From Laburnicola sp. R22_1 (lineage: Eukaryota > Ascomycota > Dothideomycetes > Pleosporales > Didymosphaeriaceae), in assembly GCA_014281115.1 (NCBI GenBank), contig JACONQ010000008.1, forward strand, positions 1,736,001 through 1,800,000: 64,000 nt of DNA, given 5' to 3'. Made by a program: the position numbers and the translations under genes. Positions 46,814 through 59,030 of the stretch are shown here, one piece after another (positions within the stretch are counted from its first letter, which is position 1; the number at the start of each line of letters is the position of its first letter). The notes beneath the pieces are model-generated. The model worked only from the letters and a program-made list of their open reading frames with translations. It did no database searches and was not told the DNA's origin.

Positions 46814-49002
46814 AGCCTGACGATTAAACAGTAACGATTCGAAGAAGGGCCAGACCAGGCGGACGCATAATCATATAGCTCGGCCTCTGCCGCAGTTTTT
46901 ACTCGTCATTCTACCCTTCGGACTTGCATGTCCTCCTTCTAGCACCATCCGAACCGTGGCAACACCCCGGTGATGCGCCGCATGGGGGCTATGATCCCAC
47001 GCTACACCCTGCCATCCAAGCACTCCCAGTCCGTACGCTAACATCCGAGGAGTGTTTCAGAACAGACTCGTGTTTTTGAGCGGTCTGATTGGCACAAAGT
47101 TTGCGCGCAAGGCCTGGTGCGGAAGCACCGCTGGTCAAGTGTCCGGCGCCTTGCTCGATGTGTGTTGACAGGACAGCCGATGATGCCATTGCCTGTCAGT
47201 GGGAGAGGACGTCCGGAGCGCATGTGAACACGCTGCAACAAAGGCAAGTGTTAATATCTCGATGTATCGTTACCCGTGGCCCTACAGCAGCCTTGCAACA
47301 ACAAAGCCCAAGCCGTCATCCCAATATATGTATCCCTCCCGTACTTTGCCAAAGACCACTTCAAAAACCACAAGATGCTTCTACCACCCCCAGAACGAAG
47401 TTCTAGAAGCGCAACCGCACTCCCGGAAGGGCCTTACGAACACAGCCTTGCAAGCGTGTACATTCCCGACAGGCCGACGACCTCGCGTCAGTCAGCACCA
47501 CTCACCTAATGTCCGGCCCCGGCAGCAATCGACACACTACTGTGCCTATTATCAGCATGCTCCACGGTGCTTGCAGATGCTTACATTCGAGCTTCGGTTT
47601 CACGACAGCGCGGGGATGCCCACCCGAGCATGGAGAGCGACGTGGCGCTAGCACGAGATGGGAGGGCGCTAGCCTTGTTCGGGCGATTGTCGACATGGGC
47701 TGGCAAGGCTTCGGACTCGTGAGGCTCTGCGGCTCTGCGACGATGTCTGCTTACATGATGCATGATGTGGGCTGAGTATGTGCTCATGGAACCTAGTAGG
47801 TCCAGCTTCGCGTGCAACGGAGGCCTACCGGTACCTGGCTTCATTGCGAGAACGTACACCTGTCGTCGGACCACCTGACGACAGCATATCTGGATATCGG
47901 AGATGACCTCAACAAAGCATCAGCAAATATATATCTGCACCCCACACCTCAACAAGCAAGCAAGCAAGCAAAATAGAGCCTCGGCTAGGTACCACGGCCA
48001 TCTCCGAGCTACTTATTACGCCTCCGGACTGCTCAAAACCGCAACGCGCTAAACGTGATCAGACCGCCAAATGCTTTCTTCATTCGGACATTATGTGTAA
48101 GCATCCTTTGGTCCACTAAACTGTAACTTGGATAATAGGTCAAGGCTTGAGCCTTGAGGGCAGAGTCCGATGGTGCTTAGGATTTATATATGATTATGAG
48201 CAGGTGGGAATGAGCCCATTCATACTGCTTCCTTCCCGGCGCATGCCGGTCTACAGCTCAAGAATATACACGCTCGGGGGTTCCGCGTAGAGTCGGGCCT
48301 CGAGCTTTTGCATGGTTGAATACGATAATGATCATGATACCCGATACTGCATGAAGAGCTCTACGCGTTGCGTTGTTTATTTGTGATAAAATATATTGGG
48401 TGCAGACGAACATGCGTAACCCTAATTCACTACTGGGGCGCGTGTGCGTACACCTTGCTACGTGTTGGATTTCCCAATATCACATCAGAGCAGCGAACAA
48501 CGGAACAACTTGAGGCCCGCAAGCGCTCGTCATCATGTTCCCTAGGAAAATTGGAGTCGGGCCGCTTGAACAGCAAGAGTAGAAGAATCGTGGTGGATAT
48601 CGCCATTTTCGATGTGAAGATTCACTGAGATCAACTCGAAGCTGTCTTCAACGGCAGGCCCCATGTTCGGGAAAGCGTACGAAGCAGGACAATTTGTGCC
48701 CATGCCAGTCGCCAACGACAGATCAAAGCAAGGGAACAGCTCGCTTTTCCGCATTCGCATCGCGACCTTGGCCAGCTCACATATTATTCTAGAAACCCAA
48801 TTAGCTTTGTCGACAGCATGAACGACGGAAGTTGTAGAGTGTATGTGCATGATCAGACAGCAGTTGGATCAATATGCGTCCACATAAAATTCAGAACAGG
48901 TCTGTGAATAATTGCTTTATCATCATAGCAGAGGGGAACAAAGAAAGTCATAAGCTTACCATTGGACAGAAGTGTGCCTCACGAGGGGACGCATCAAGCA
49001 CA
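46814..49002. other. 2.2-kb intergenic stretch, no confident gene
   Basis: Balanced sequence with many short overlapping ORFs on both strands (for example 47,199-47,651 plus, 48,542-48,850 minus). None has a recognisable domain or convincing splice-linked partners. A (CAAG)n run lies at 47,951-47,972. The minus-strand ORF at 48,542-48,850 has the most protein-like composition and is listed separately. I found no tRNA or rRNA by eye. Confidence 0.4.
48542..48850 (-). CDS. possible small ORF, unrecognised
   Basis: 102 codons with reasonable composition (IICELAKVAMRMRKSELFPC, later ISVNLHIENGDIHHD). No signal peptide, no known motif and no confirmed introns. It could be an exon of a gene or noise. 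It lies downstream of the convergent end of the phosphatase gene. Confidence 0.2.
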   Translation of the reverse strand: MHIHSTTSVVHAVDKANWVSRIICELAKVAMRMRKSELFPCFDLSLATGMGTNCPASYAFPNMGPAVEDSFELISVNLHIENGDIHHDSSTLAVQAARLQFS

Positions 49003-50117
49003 TCAGTCAATCTTTCTTCGCTTGAAGAAGCTATCGATGTTCTTCTGCGAAGCGTCATGACGGGAGCTTCCCACACCGCCGCCAGTGCGCTTCAAGCCAT
49101 TCAAGTGATCTTTGCCATTGATCGTATGAATGACCATGGTCCACTCAGAACCAAGTTTGGGCTGTGAAGCGCCAGGTTCGGAGACAGTCATTGGGTCCCG
49201 GGCCGACCCACTCGGGCATTCCTTGGAGGAAGCAACCTCGTCATTACCTGCAGCTGGGGTGGCGCCAGGTTCGATCGACGTTTCGAGCGCAGTAGGTCGA
49301 GACACAGTGGATTCGGTATCGAGCGACTCAGTAGCAACGGACGTTGCAGTTGCAGGTATCTTCGACTCCGACAGAGGAGTGCGGAGCAAGTGCAGCTCTA
49401 GGTGGCCTGTGTTGGACCAGGCTCCGAGATGCTCAAGCGACACCAGTGTTGTGGATGCAAGCGCGGGTGATAGACACACGCTTCTTTCTGGCAGACGCGA
49501 CAGCAGGCGCTTCCACAGTGTAGACAGCATGATGCCATGGGAGACGACCGCAACCACAAGACTCTCTGGCTCCGCCGGACTCTCCAACAGCGGGAGAAGA
49601 TGTTTGTCCAAGAACGCATCAGCGCGCCGAGCGAGAGACTCTCTAGACTCAATGTCCACAAAGCCATCGCTATCTTTGTGTTCTTGGCGATGGTGCTCTT
49701 TGCCCGAAGCCTTGCCATCGACGGGGCGCTCGTACCAGTGTTTGCCTTCGTAGAAGCCAAAGTCCTGCTCCATGAAAACTGGTAGCTGCACGACATCTGG
49801 AACGAGTTGCGCGCATCCATCTTGGGTGCCGGGCGCCGCCTGCGCTTCCCGAATCAAGCCGGCCGTTTTCACGGCGCGCTGGAGGTGCGAGGAGAAGAGG
49901 TGGCTGAAGGCGAGGCCCAGTCTCTTGAAGTGCTGGCCGAGACGAGTAGCTTGCTGGTGGCCATGATTGGTGAGCGCCGAGTCTCTGCTGCCCGCACTGC
50001 ATGGATTAGCTTGGAGACTGGGTGGGTGGTGTTGCCAGTTCGTGCGTACTATAGCTGAGCAACGTTGTCAACCGTCTCGCCGTGGCGAATCAAGAACAGC
50101 TTCATCTGTCGCGCCAT
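49003..50117 (-). CDS. histidine phosphatase (phosphoglycerate mutase-like) with C-terminal PIP box
   Basis: Two exons (50,117-50,050 and 49,996-49,003) around a 53-nt intron (GTACGC...GCAG) give 353 residues. The N-terminal LFLIRHGETVDN contains the RHG motif whose His is phosphorylated in this superfamily. SRDSALTNHGHQQATRLG and FSSHLQRAVKTA follow, as in fungal PGM-like phosphatases. The second catalytic His lies in VVAVVSHGIMLS. A Ser/Thr/Pro/Glu-rich linker of about 90 residues leads to QKNIDSFFKRRKID at the very C-terminus. This fits the PCNA-binding consensus Q-x-x-hydrophobic-x-x-aromatic-aromatic and overlaps a basic KRRK nuclear signal. Function is inferred as a nuclear phosphatase or scaffold at replication or repair sites; the substrate is unknown. 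The start MARQMK was chosen because the domain begins there. Confidence 0.85.
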
Positions 50118-50844
50118 AGCCGACGCGTTGCCTGCAAGAGGGCGAGGCGGGCGTTTTGGGGAGGCATGAGTGGCGATGCTGCAGCCTGCAGGTGTGCGGC
50201 AAAAGGAACTGGTCGCCGAAATTTTCGCTTTTGTGGTAGGGCATGGTCCGTGCTGCTTACTAATATGCGCATCGCTGACAGCCTGACACACATCTCTGCT
50301 TCCTCTATTATCAGAACTGCTTACCGTAATTCTCTTCCAAGACCGTAGCTTAGCACATCTCAGCAAAACTAACCGTTTGGACATGTAGAAAATGCTTGCA
50401 GCACGAGCTTTGGACTACTGAACCCGCTAGCCCTCTCACCTCCTTGTTTTCGGATCTCTCACTATCGCCTCTTCTCTTTAGATCTTTGTACCCATTACAA
50501 AGCCCACTCCAGATTCCGTTTGCTCTCTCTTGCAACCCTTTGTGCCCTCTAGCCTGCCCACCGGCTTCATTCGGTTAGTATCCCTTGATGTAAAAGCCGC
50601 CGCGCACAGTGCACACCACCTTCCAACGCGAGATATTCCTCCACTACCAACCGAGCACGGCTTAGGGCGGCGGAGCCTGCGTTCTCTTACCTGCGCAAGC
50701 TTCGTCATATACACCGTCCATGTCACCTCATTGCTCACGTTGATCAACCACCACATCAAGATAGGTGCTAGGTCCTATCGCTACCTCGCCCATTCACGCT
50801 CTGCCCAATACCTTGACTTCAGCCGAACCTCGTCTTCCGCACCA
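50118..50844. promoter_or_regulatory. divergent intergenic region and 5' leader
   Basis: The phosphatase gene (minus) and the zinc-cluster gene (plus) diverge from here. Near 50,440-50,560 the plus strand is pyrimidine-rich (CTCTCACTATCGCCTCTTCTC and similar), typical of fungal promoters and 5' leaders. An ATG at 50,530 opens a frame continuous with the downstream protein, but its product up to 50,845 has no conserved look. Confidence 0.5.
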
Positions 50845-53226
50845 ATGCAAACGTCAACTTTGTTCGAGTTTAACTTCCCCCATGGGGGCGATAACATGGA
50901 CATGAACGGCCGTGGCAACGGAAACCAACAAGCATTGCAAGACTTGCAAAACTACGGGAAAGGTTTATGCGAAGATGAGGAATGTGAAGACGTGTCTAGC
51001 CACCCACCATTGACACAAATTATAACGAATGGGAAGATGCAAAAGGGGAAGAAGTCTCCTCGACGCTTCGGCGACGAGGGTGAAGAGGGTAGCGAGGATG
51101 CCGCAGAGTCGAGTCCAAGAGCCAAGAAGCCGCGCCCTCTCTATCCACTGTTTGGGGACCCTCAACAACCCAATGATACCGCCAAGGAGGCACAAGGTTT
51201 ACAGACACATGGACATGGTATTCGTATGCGCCTGTCAAGCCTGAATCTTGATCAACAAGAAGACCACGACGTCGATCAAGGACAATTGGAACCAAGCATT
51301 GACTTGGGAGCTTCGATGGGTCTATCCAACAACGATACAAGGCATTCTCCAGCTCTTTCGGACCAGAGCGGCATAAACGACAACCATGAGTTTCCGTCTG
51401 CGATCGAGGATCCGGTAGTGTCATACGGTCTTCGGAAGAATATCAATAGGCAAGCTCGCATCAGTACCTGGATAGATGGTGACCACAGTGGCAATTACGA
51501 TCCCACCGAAGAAGCAAAGCAAAATTCTTCCAGAACGAAGCAGGCCAAGCAAGCAAAACAGACCTCGAAGAAGCGCCGGGGAAAAAAGAAGGCCGAGGAC
51601 AGAGTGATAGTTCCAAAGCGCATCGTTCGTCTTCGTTTCCAGGAGGTTGGGTTTGGTAACGTCGTGAACATCATGGATGGGTATCAGCACTGGCCTGACG
51701 GCCATTCCATAATCGACTCGGAAGACGAGCCCGCAATGCAAGAGCCTGCCTTCTACCGCTGCCCAACGCCAGATGTTGAGCCGCAAGTTCCTATCCTAGA
51801 CCCGCTGGACAACAAGACTGACATCACCGGACATCCCACTGCGCGTGGCTGCACAGAATGTCGCATGCGGAACCAGTATTGCTCCATGATAACAGACGGA
51901 CATTATCCATGCACAGATTGCATGGACGATACCCTCGACTGCCACCCAATCATGCCGGGACTTACGGGCCGATGCCAACACTGCGAACACCTCGACCAGC
52001 CTTGCTCATTTGAGAATGCAAACGGCGAACCGCAAGCTATGTGTGACCAGTGCCTCGACGCAGACAAGCTTGGGTGCGAACCCAGACCAGCGAGGGAATA
52101 CAAGACTAACCGCATTGATCTCGACAAGATCCTGTACAGCGAGAATAGAAAGTGGGCGTCGTGCACGCATTGTCGCGAGGACGGCAAGAGGTGCTCGCTT
52201 AAGAAGGCGGACAAACCACCGTGCAAGCAGTGCAAGAAAAAGGGCCTCGGTTGTCATTTCTACGACGCGACTCCACCTGAGAAACCGAAGAAGGCTGGCA
52301 GGAAGAAGAAAGGAAGGGATAACGTCGAGGAAGACCGAGCGCCCGAAGTCAAACCTATGCGGACGCGAATAGAGGAGATTGCGCCTGAGGTTTCTGTCCC
52401 TAGCTCCGACTTTTTCGATGCAGAGGATCTCGCGGATCTCGATCGGCAGAGTTCCAACGAGGAGGAAGAGGCCGGTGCAGGTGCGGCGGCAGACCGAGAA
52501 GAGAGCCCGGAGATAGAAATGGAGGATACGGACGGCCACATGGGAGTATTGACCGAGATCAAGACGTCGTTCGCTCATCCGATCCTTTTGGAGATAGTTG
52601 AGAGACGGGCAGCCACCTGGTGCAGCTTCTGCGAAATTCCTGCCTTCCCATTCGTTGGGCATTTCGAGAAGAAAGTCCATGTCCTGAAATGGCACAACGG
52701 ACTGGGCTACACAGAGTTTGCAGCTGGACACCGAGAAGACCTGCCTGCCACGACGATGTGTCAAACCTGCGTCATGGAGAGAGTCCAAATCATCTACTGC
52801 GAAAACCACATCATGGAACGCATGCATGATATCCTCACCGATGACGACTTCAACAACGCCGTAGAGCTCTTGATGGATGCCCAGCCTCGTTCTCGCACCA
52901 AGAAACGTCAAATGCAGCGCTGGTGCTCCATGTGCTTCACGCTTGCCCAGTTCAAATGCTGCAAGGAACAGCCACCCCTCATCAATGAGGAAGGCGAGGA
53001 AGATGTCCAAATAGAAGGCTGCGGCTTGAGGCTTTGCGAGCGGTGTGAGTTGCGCTTTCGGGAGGAGTTTGGCGGAGACTGTGATGCCATGGTGGTAGCC
53101 TTGGATAAGGGACCGAAGCAGTCGAAACGTCAGAGTGAGAATGTGCCAATAAGGGCTGATGTGGGGTTTCTGATGAAGAGTGGTCTTCTCATGGCTAATT
53201 TGGATGCCGCGATGGCAGGACCCTGA
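50845..53226 (+). CDS. protein with three tandem Zn2Cys6-pattern clusters and a C-terminal Cys-rich domain
   Basis: One exon, 793 residues from ATG 50,845 (context ACCAATG); an in-frame ATG at 50,530 would add 105 residues of probable leader. Residues 1-330 are acidic and disordered with a basic KKRRGKKK stretch near 230. Residues about 334-470 hold three cysteine clusters. The first and third have spacing C-x2-C-x6-C-x9-C-x2-C-x6-C, and the second has C-x2-C-x6-C-x12-C-x2-C-x7-C. All fit the fungal Zn(II)2Cys6 pattern. Only the third is strongly basic. A further Cys/His-rich module spans residues about 590-760 (CSFC, CQTC, CSMC, CERC). No fungal transcription-factor middle domain is seen. 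A nuclear DNA- or chromatin-binding role is inferred. Confidence 0.75.
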   Translation: MQTSTLFEFNFPHGGDNMDMNGRGNGNQQALQDLQNYGKGLCEDEECEDVSSHPPLTQIITNGKMQKGKKSPRRFGDEGEEGSEDAAESSPRAKKPRPLYPLFGDPQQPNDTAKEAQGLQTHGHGIRMRLSSLNLDQQEDHDVDQGQLEPSIDLGASMGLSNNDTRHSPALSDQSGINDNHEFPSAIEDPVVSYGLRKNINRQARISTWIDGDHSGNYDPTEEAKQNSSRTKQAKQAKQTSKKRRGKKKAEDRVIVPKRIVRLRFQEVGFGNVVNIMDGYQHWPDGHSIIDSEDEPAMQEPAFYRCPTPDVEPQVPILDPLDNKTDITGHPTARGCTECRMRNQYCSMITDGHYPCTDCMDDTLDCHPIMPGLTGRCQHCEHLDQPCSFENANGEPQAMCDQCLDADKLGCEPRPAREYKTNRIDLDKILYSENRKWASCTHCREDGKRCSLKKADKPPCKQCKKKGLGCHFYDATPPEKPKKAGRKKKGRDNVEEDRAPEVKPMRTRIEEIAPEVSVPSSDFFDAEDLADLDRQSSNEEEEAGAGAAADREESPEIEMEDTDGHMGVLTEIKTSFAHPILLEIVERRAATWCSFCEIPAFPFVGHFEKKVHVLKWHNGLGYTEFAAGHREDLPATTMCQTCVMERVQIIYCENHIMERMHDILTDDDFNNAVELLMDAQPRSRTKKRQMQRWCSMCFTLAQFKCCKEQPPLINEEGEEDVQIEGCGLRLCERCELRFREEFGGDCDAMVVALDKGPKQSKRQSENVPIRADVGFLMKSGLLMANLDAAMAGP

Positions 53227-53597
53227 TATTTGCTATCTTTTTCAGCGACGATGCTAGGAGTGAGGACGATAATAATGGTTTGTGGTTTTGGCGTAGTTCC
53301 GGGGAAAGGTACTTTTTTATTTCAACACATTTGCTCGAGTCTAGTACGAGCATAATGCGTTGATTTAGGTTTATCAGTTCCAAGCATACCATTAGTGGCT
53401 GGTTTTGCAGAATCAAGCCTATCTCTGTTACGCCATGTACTCGTCTTCTTGGCTGTGTCCTAACAGCTGATTGTCAAGATAGGAAGATCCTTCTTTCGGC
53501 CCATGAATCGGTTACAATGCCGTTGAGTATATAAGTTCGGCAGATGCATGATACAAAGTCAACTGGCACGAGAGAGGTCCCCTGTTTTTGAATCCAC
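53227..53597. other. 3' flank, no gene seen
   Basis: Balanced-to-AT sequence between the zinc-cluster gene stop and the transporter pseudogene. No convincing ORF; presumably the 3' UTR and terminator of one gene and the promoter of the next. Confidence 0.5.
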
Positions 53598-54445
53598 ATG
53601 AAGAATTCCCTGCTAGAGTCAACACCACCCACAGTGGTGGTACCTGACATTGCGAAAACTGATATGGGAAGCAGCACCAGCGTCAGTGAGACTGACATAC
53701 AGTCAGGTGCAGCTTTCGATAGCAATGGCCTAAAGGCCAGACTGTATAGACTGATCGAAAGCTATGAGGGCTCTCACCGGTACGACCCTGACTTCGACTG
53801 GGAACCTGAAGAAGAGCGGAAAGTTGTAAGGAAGGTGAGATAGACAGCTATGACCTTGGGAGTCAATAATTGACAGATGAGTTAGATCTACAAGAGGTTA
53901 TGCACCTGGGTCTGCCTCATGCTCTTTGCATTGCAGTTGGACCGTGGCAATATCACTCAAGCCTTGAGCGACAACTTGCTGCCTGATCTTGGAATGGACA
54001 CCAATGACTACAATTACGGACAGACCATCGTCCTTGGCTCTTTTCTTGCTGCTGAACTTCCTTCTCAGCTGATCAGCAAGAAGCTCGGTCCGGACAACTG
54101 GATCCGTGAGTTCTTTATGTTGGGTGTCTATTGGCTTTCACTAACCGCCAGTAGCAATCCAGATGTATGAGGACCTAGCATCTAGACATGGGCTTGGTTG
54201 ACATTTTACTAGGGTTTCTTGGAGTCTTGTCGCGAGTATGCAAGCTTTCCTAAGCGGGCGCAAGTATTTTTTTGTAACCCGCGCCTTGTTGGGCCTTATT
54301 GAAGGAGGCTTCATCGTGTGTATGCCATAAATACCGGACAGTGCGTTAGCTAAATTCAACAGCCCTACAATGTCCTCTATCTTTCATATTTTTACACCGG
54401 CTTCGAGCTGCCCGCACGGCTTAGTTGGTTTTGGGTCTCCCATAT
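53598..54445 (+). pseudogene. 3'-truncated MFS transporter, ACS/Dal5-like
   Basis: Five exons with good splice sites read in frame: 53,598-53,834; 53,886-54,105; a 10-nt exon at 54,155-54,164; 54,213-54,315; and 54,363 onward. They encode the N-terminal third of an anion:cation symporter-family permease: WVCLMLFALQLDRGNITQAL, then NDYNYGQTIVLGSF, ELPSQLISKKLGPDNWIP, RALLGLIEGGFI and LSWFWVS. Homology stops at about 54,445 and the sequence passes into the 3' side of VMA2. Family members are about 500 residues; only about 215 remain. There are no premature stops before the break, so truncation is recent or the remnant is still transcribed. Confidence 0.7.
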
Positions 54446-54775
54446 CAACTTCCCCACTACAATCCACCAACCCAAGAGTCCACATCTCCACATTCCCATG
54501 CTCCAATCGCAAAGTCAAATAAAGCAAACAAAGTAAATCCTGCACCAGCAAGACTCTCTCCCATCATTCAAACACACAAAGCGTTCCAGTCCACACAAGC
54601 CAAGCAACATACACACAAACAACTTCCTCAGCTCACGACCCCCAACCAAGATCCATACATCTTAGTCAAACATATCAGTGTTGCTATATACTCGATACAC
54701 TCAGAGCACGCATCCACAAGCCAATATCGCCATCATGCTCTATCCGAAACAGCCACCGACCTGTCCCTCTCGCTC
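54446..54775. other. VMA2 downstream region, no gene
   Basis: C/A-rich sequence with the presumed VMA2 3' UTR. A long plus-strand open frame across it and the VMA2 coding end is a shadow of VMA2. Confidence 0.5.
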
Positions 54776-56652
<1,877 letters not shown>

Positions 56653-57156
56653 GACGGCGGTCGAAGAGGGCGACGCTGGTGAGAGATGGGAGCGCTCTGC
56701 GAAGGAGAGACGCCGTAGCGAGGGAGATCGTGGGCGGCGCAATGTGCGGCACTGTAGTCGGGAGCTGTCGTCGAAGTGGGCGGCTCACCGCACTGACGTT
56801 TTGCGGGACAAGCTGCACTAGCTGGTCTCATGACTAAGCCGCTCTGAAGCAACAAGACACATGGTGCATGCATGTCTCTCATAAGTTAGTGACCCTGCGG
56901 CTTGAAAAGCACCTAGGAAGGCAACGCTTTCGTTATGCGTCAAATGCGTGGATCCCAGTGCAGGAATATGGGTCGTCACTTTGAGTGGTGTATGCGCAGT
57001 CGATTCAGCTCACAGCAACAGAATCAGAATACCGATAACATACACATCTCAGCCACTGTACATTCCAACATGATGATATTGTAGCTATATATGCCTCTTC
57101 TATTGACTGCTACCTGGTCCACGCCGCAGGCCGCGCCCAGATGCTCGAGTCCAAAC
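56653..57156. other. VMA2 promoter side, no gene
   Basis: About 500 bp upstream of VMA2 and downstream of the next minus-strand candidate. No recognised motif; it presumably contains the VMA2 promoter. Confidence 0.45.
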
Positions 57157-57883
57157 CTACCGCCCTTTTAATTTTTCACGCAGTGACCAAGGTACTTGTG
57201 CCTAATCATACTGTTAGCATCAGCCACACGAGAAGCAGCGAGAAATGCATGCAGAGTAGTAGAGTCAGACATCCAAGGAAGGATATGCGCTCACAGCCGC
57301 CTTGATGGGTTCAAGCGACGACTAGCGTGGAAACTGCGAATGTGGAAAGATTTTCATCATGACAGGAAGAGTCGTAGAAAAAGAGCAAAGTTCTGACCTT
57401 GTATACGCTACTGGAGAGCCAGCTAGTTGGAGTGGTTAGCAGCTTAGGGAACGCTCTTCAGCGCCCACGCAGATGTGCGACAGCCAGACACCTGTCAGGA
57501 CTGCCGATCGGCCAGAGGCGCGATATACGCAAGACCAAAATCTCATTCACCTGCGGCAGATGTCCCCAGGGAAGGCAACATTCTACAATGTAGCTGCGGC
57601 GAAGGGTGGGAACGGCGTCTACGCGGGTAGGGTGTACATGTTCTTCGACAGAAAAACCCTGTTCGGCGGTCAGCGACGTTCCCACGAACAAATGCAGAAG
57701 CTCGAAGCTCGAATGGAGGTCAGGCGAAAGTACTGGCAAGTAGCAGGCGCCCTGCGAGAGGCGCCCGGAACAGCATAGATTTCTTCAAGGTCGTCTCGGT
57801 TGGGAAAAGAAGAAGTTGGGGTATCATCACTCCAGAGAATTTGAAGAGAGCGATGGACTCACCTGAGGGTGGGCGAGCCATGG
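57157..57883 (-). CDS. possible small multi-exon gene, unrecognised
   Basis: A plausible first exon (57,883-57,865; ATGGCTCGCCCACCCTCAG, encoding MARPPS) is followed by a GTGAGT donor and preceded by a pyrimidine-rich leader. A plausible last exon encodes AQVPWSLREKLKGR before TAG at 57,159-57,157, after an ATGATTAG acceptor with GCTAAC upstream; an internal exon encoding LEPIKAA lies just before it. Internal exons are not resolved: the longest candidate (57,785-57,550) reads open but is unlike anything I recognise, and an overlapping plus-strand ORF (57,473-57,778) competes. Treat the boundaries as tentative. Confidence 0.3.
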
Positions 57884-59030
57884 CCAGCTGCGTCAGGACC
57901 AGGGCAGAACAGCGCACGCGAGGGCGGTTGATGAGAAGAGAGTGTCGGAGTGGAAGAGAGCGTTGAAGTTTCGGCGGTAGAAAAGTTGCAGCGGCCGCTA
58001 GCGTCAGCGAGTCGCGCACGTGACGGATGGGCCCCCCCGGGCCGGCGGGCGACCCAACGCCGAAGAAGAAGCCGTAGCAGGCCCGCAGCGCCGACGATGC
58101 CGCCCACAGGCTGTAGACAGTGCAGTGCAAGCCGTGGGCATCGCGTGCAGCGGCGGCGTTCAAGTGCTGCCCATGTGGGAACCTTGGAAGCGTCGAGCGC
58201 AGCGCGATAGAGGACGTGGCTGGGCACCAGTCAGTGTGCACGACGTTAGTGAGGAGCCGAAGGTTACTAAGGCACGATCGGCGTCTCGTCCGGGGGCATT
58301 GCGCCCGTCCACATCCATCTCTCAGTGCTCACTCCATCTCCGCCATCACGACGCCCGCGCACCCCTGCCCTGACGAGAGGCCGCAACCCGCGCGCGCCCG
58401 TCCATGCAGTGCCGCCCTCGACGTGCCTGATAGAGTGCACTGCGCCTCGCTGCCTCTGCTCGCACCGCTGCCTACGCCGCCAGCAGGAACTGAAGCGCGA
58501 CGACACGACACCACCCCATCCAGCCGTCGCCCCGACGCCTCTGCCTTGACTCCTCCTCCCGCTCGCAGCTGTGCGCCCTCTTGCGCGACGTTGACGGCTG
58601 CAAATTGCGCAGCCGCTTCTCATCTCCAGCACCTGCCCGCCGACGGCAGCGCAGCCTTCGTCGCGCCAATCGCGATACCTGCAGGGGGACGCCTCCTCTA
58701 CCATCCGGCTCCACCATCGGATTTGACGCTTGCCTCGGCCTTCGCAGTCTCTCTCCCTCTCTCTCTCTCTCTCACACTGCCGCAGACCGGCCCAATCCAC
58801 TCCGAGGCCCCTCCGACGTGCTCTCCCCGACACCCCACAGCACACCACCGCGCTCCATGCGTAGTGCGCGATAGCGTATATCCTGAACACCCGCCGCCCG
58901 CTGGCTCCATTGCCGCGCTCCTGATCTCGCCACCGCCCGTCCCCGGCACTTTCGCGCCTCCTAATCCCGGACCGCCCTCTTGGACTTATCTGGAAGACTG
59001 CGAGAGCCCGACGGTAGCATCTGGCGCATT
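57884..59030. promoter_or_regulatory. GC-rich leader and promoter region upstream of the Ldb1-like gene
   Basis: C-rich on the plus strand with a (CT)n run at about 58,748-58,775. Long open frames (for example 58,120-59,034) arise from high GC and Pro/Ala/Arg coding bias and do not look like proteins. Probably a long 5' leader and a divergent promoter region. I see no clear introns. Confidence 0.45.

Noticed and set aside
52006..53010. 334-codon minus-strand ORF
   Set aside because: It is a shadow of the zinc-cluster gene, whose cysteine spacing makes the plus strand clearly the coding one.
57473..57778. Plus-strand ORF resembling a small mitochondrial subunit (ATP synthase e-like heptads)
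   Set aside because: The resemblance is limited to Lys/Glu/Gln-rich helix composition; no start context or conserved N-terminus was found, and a minus-strand gene model competes.
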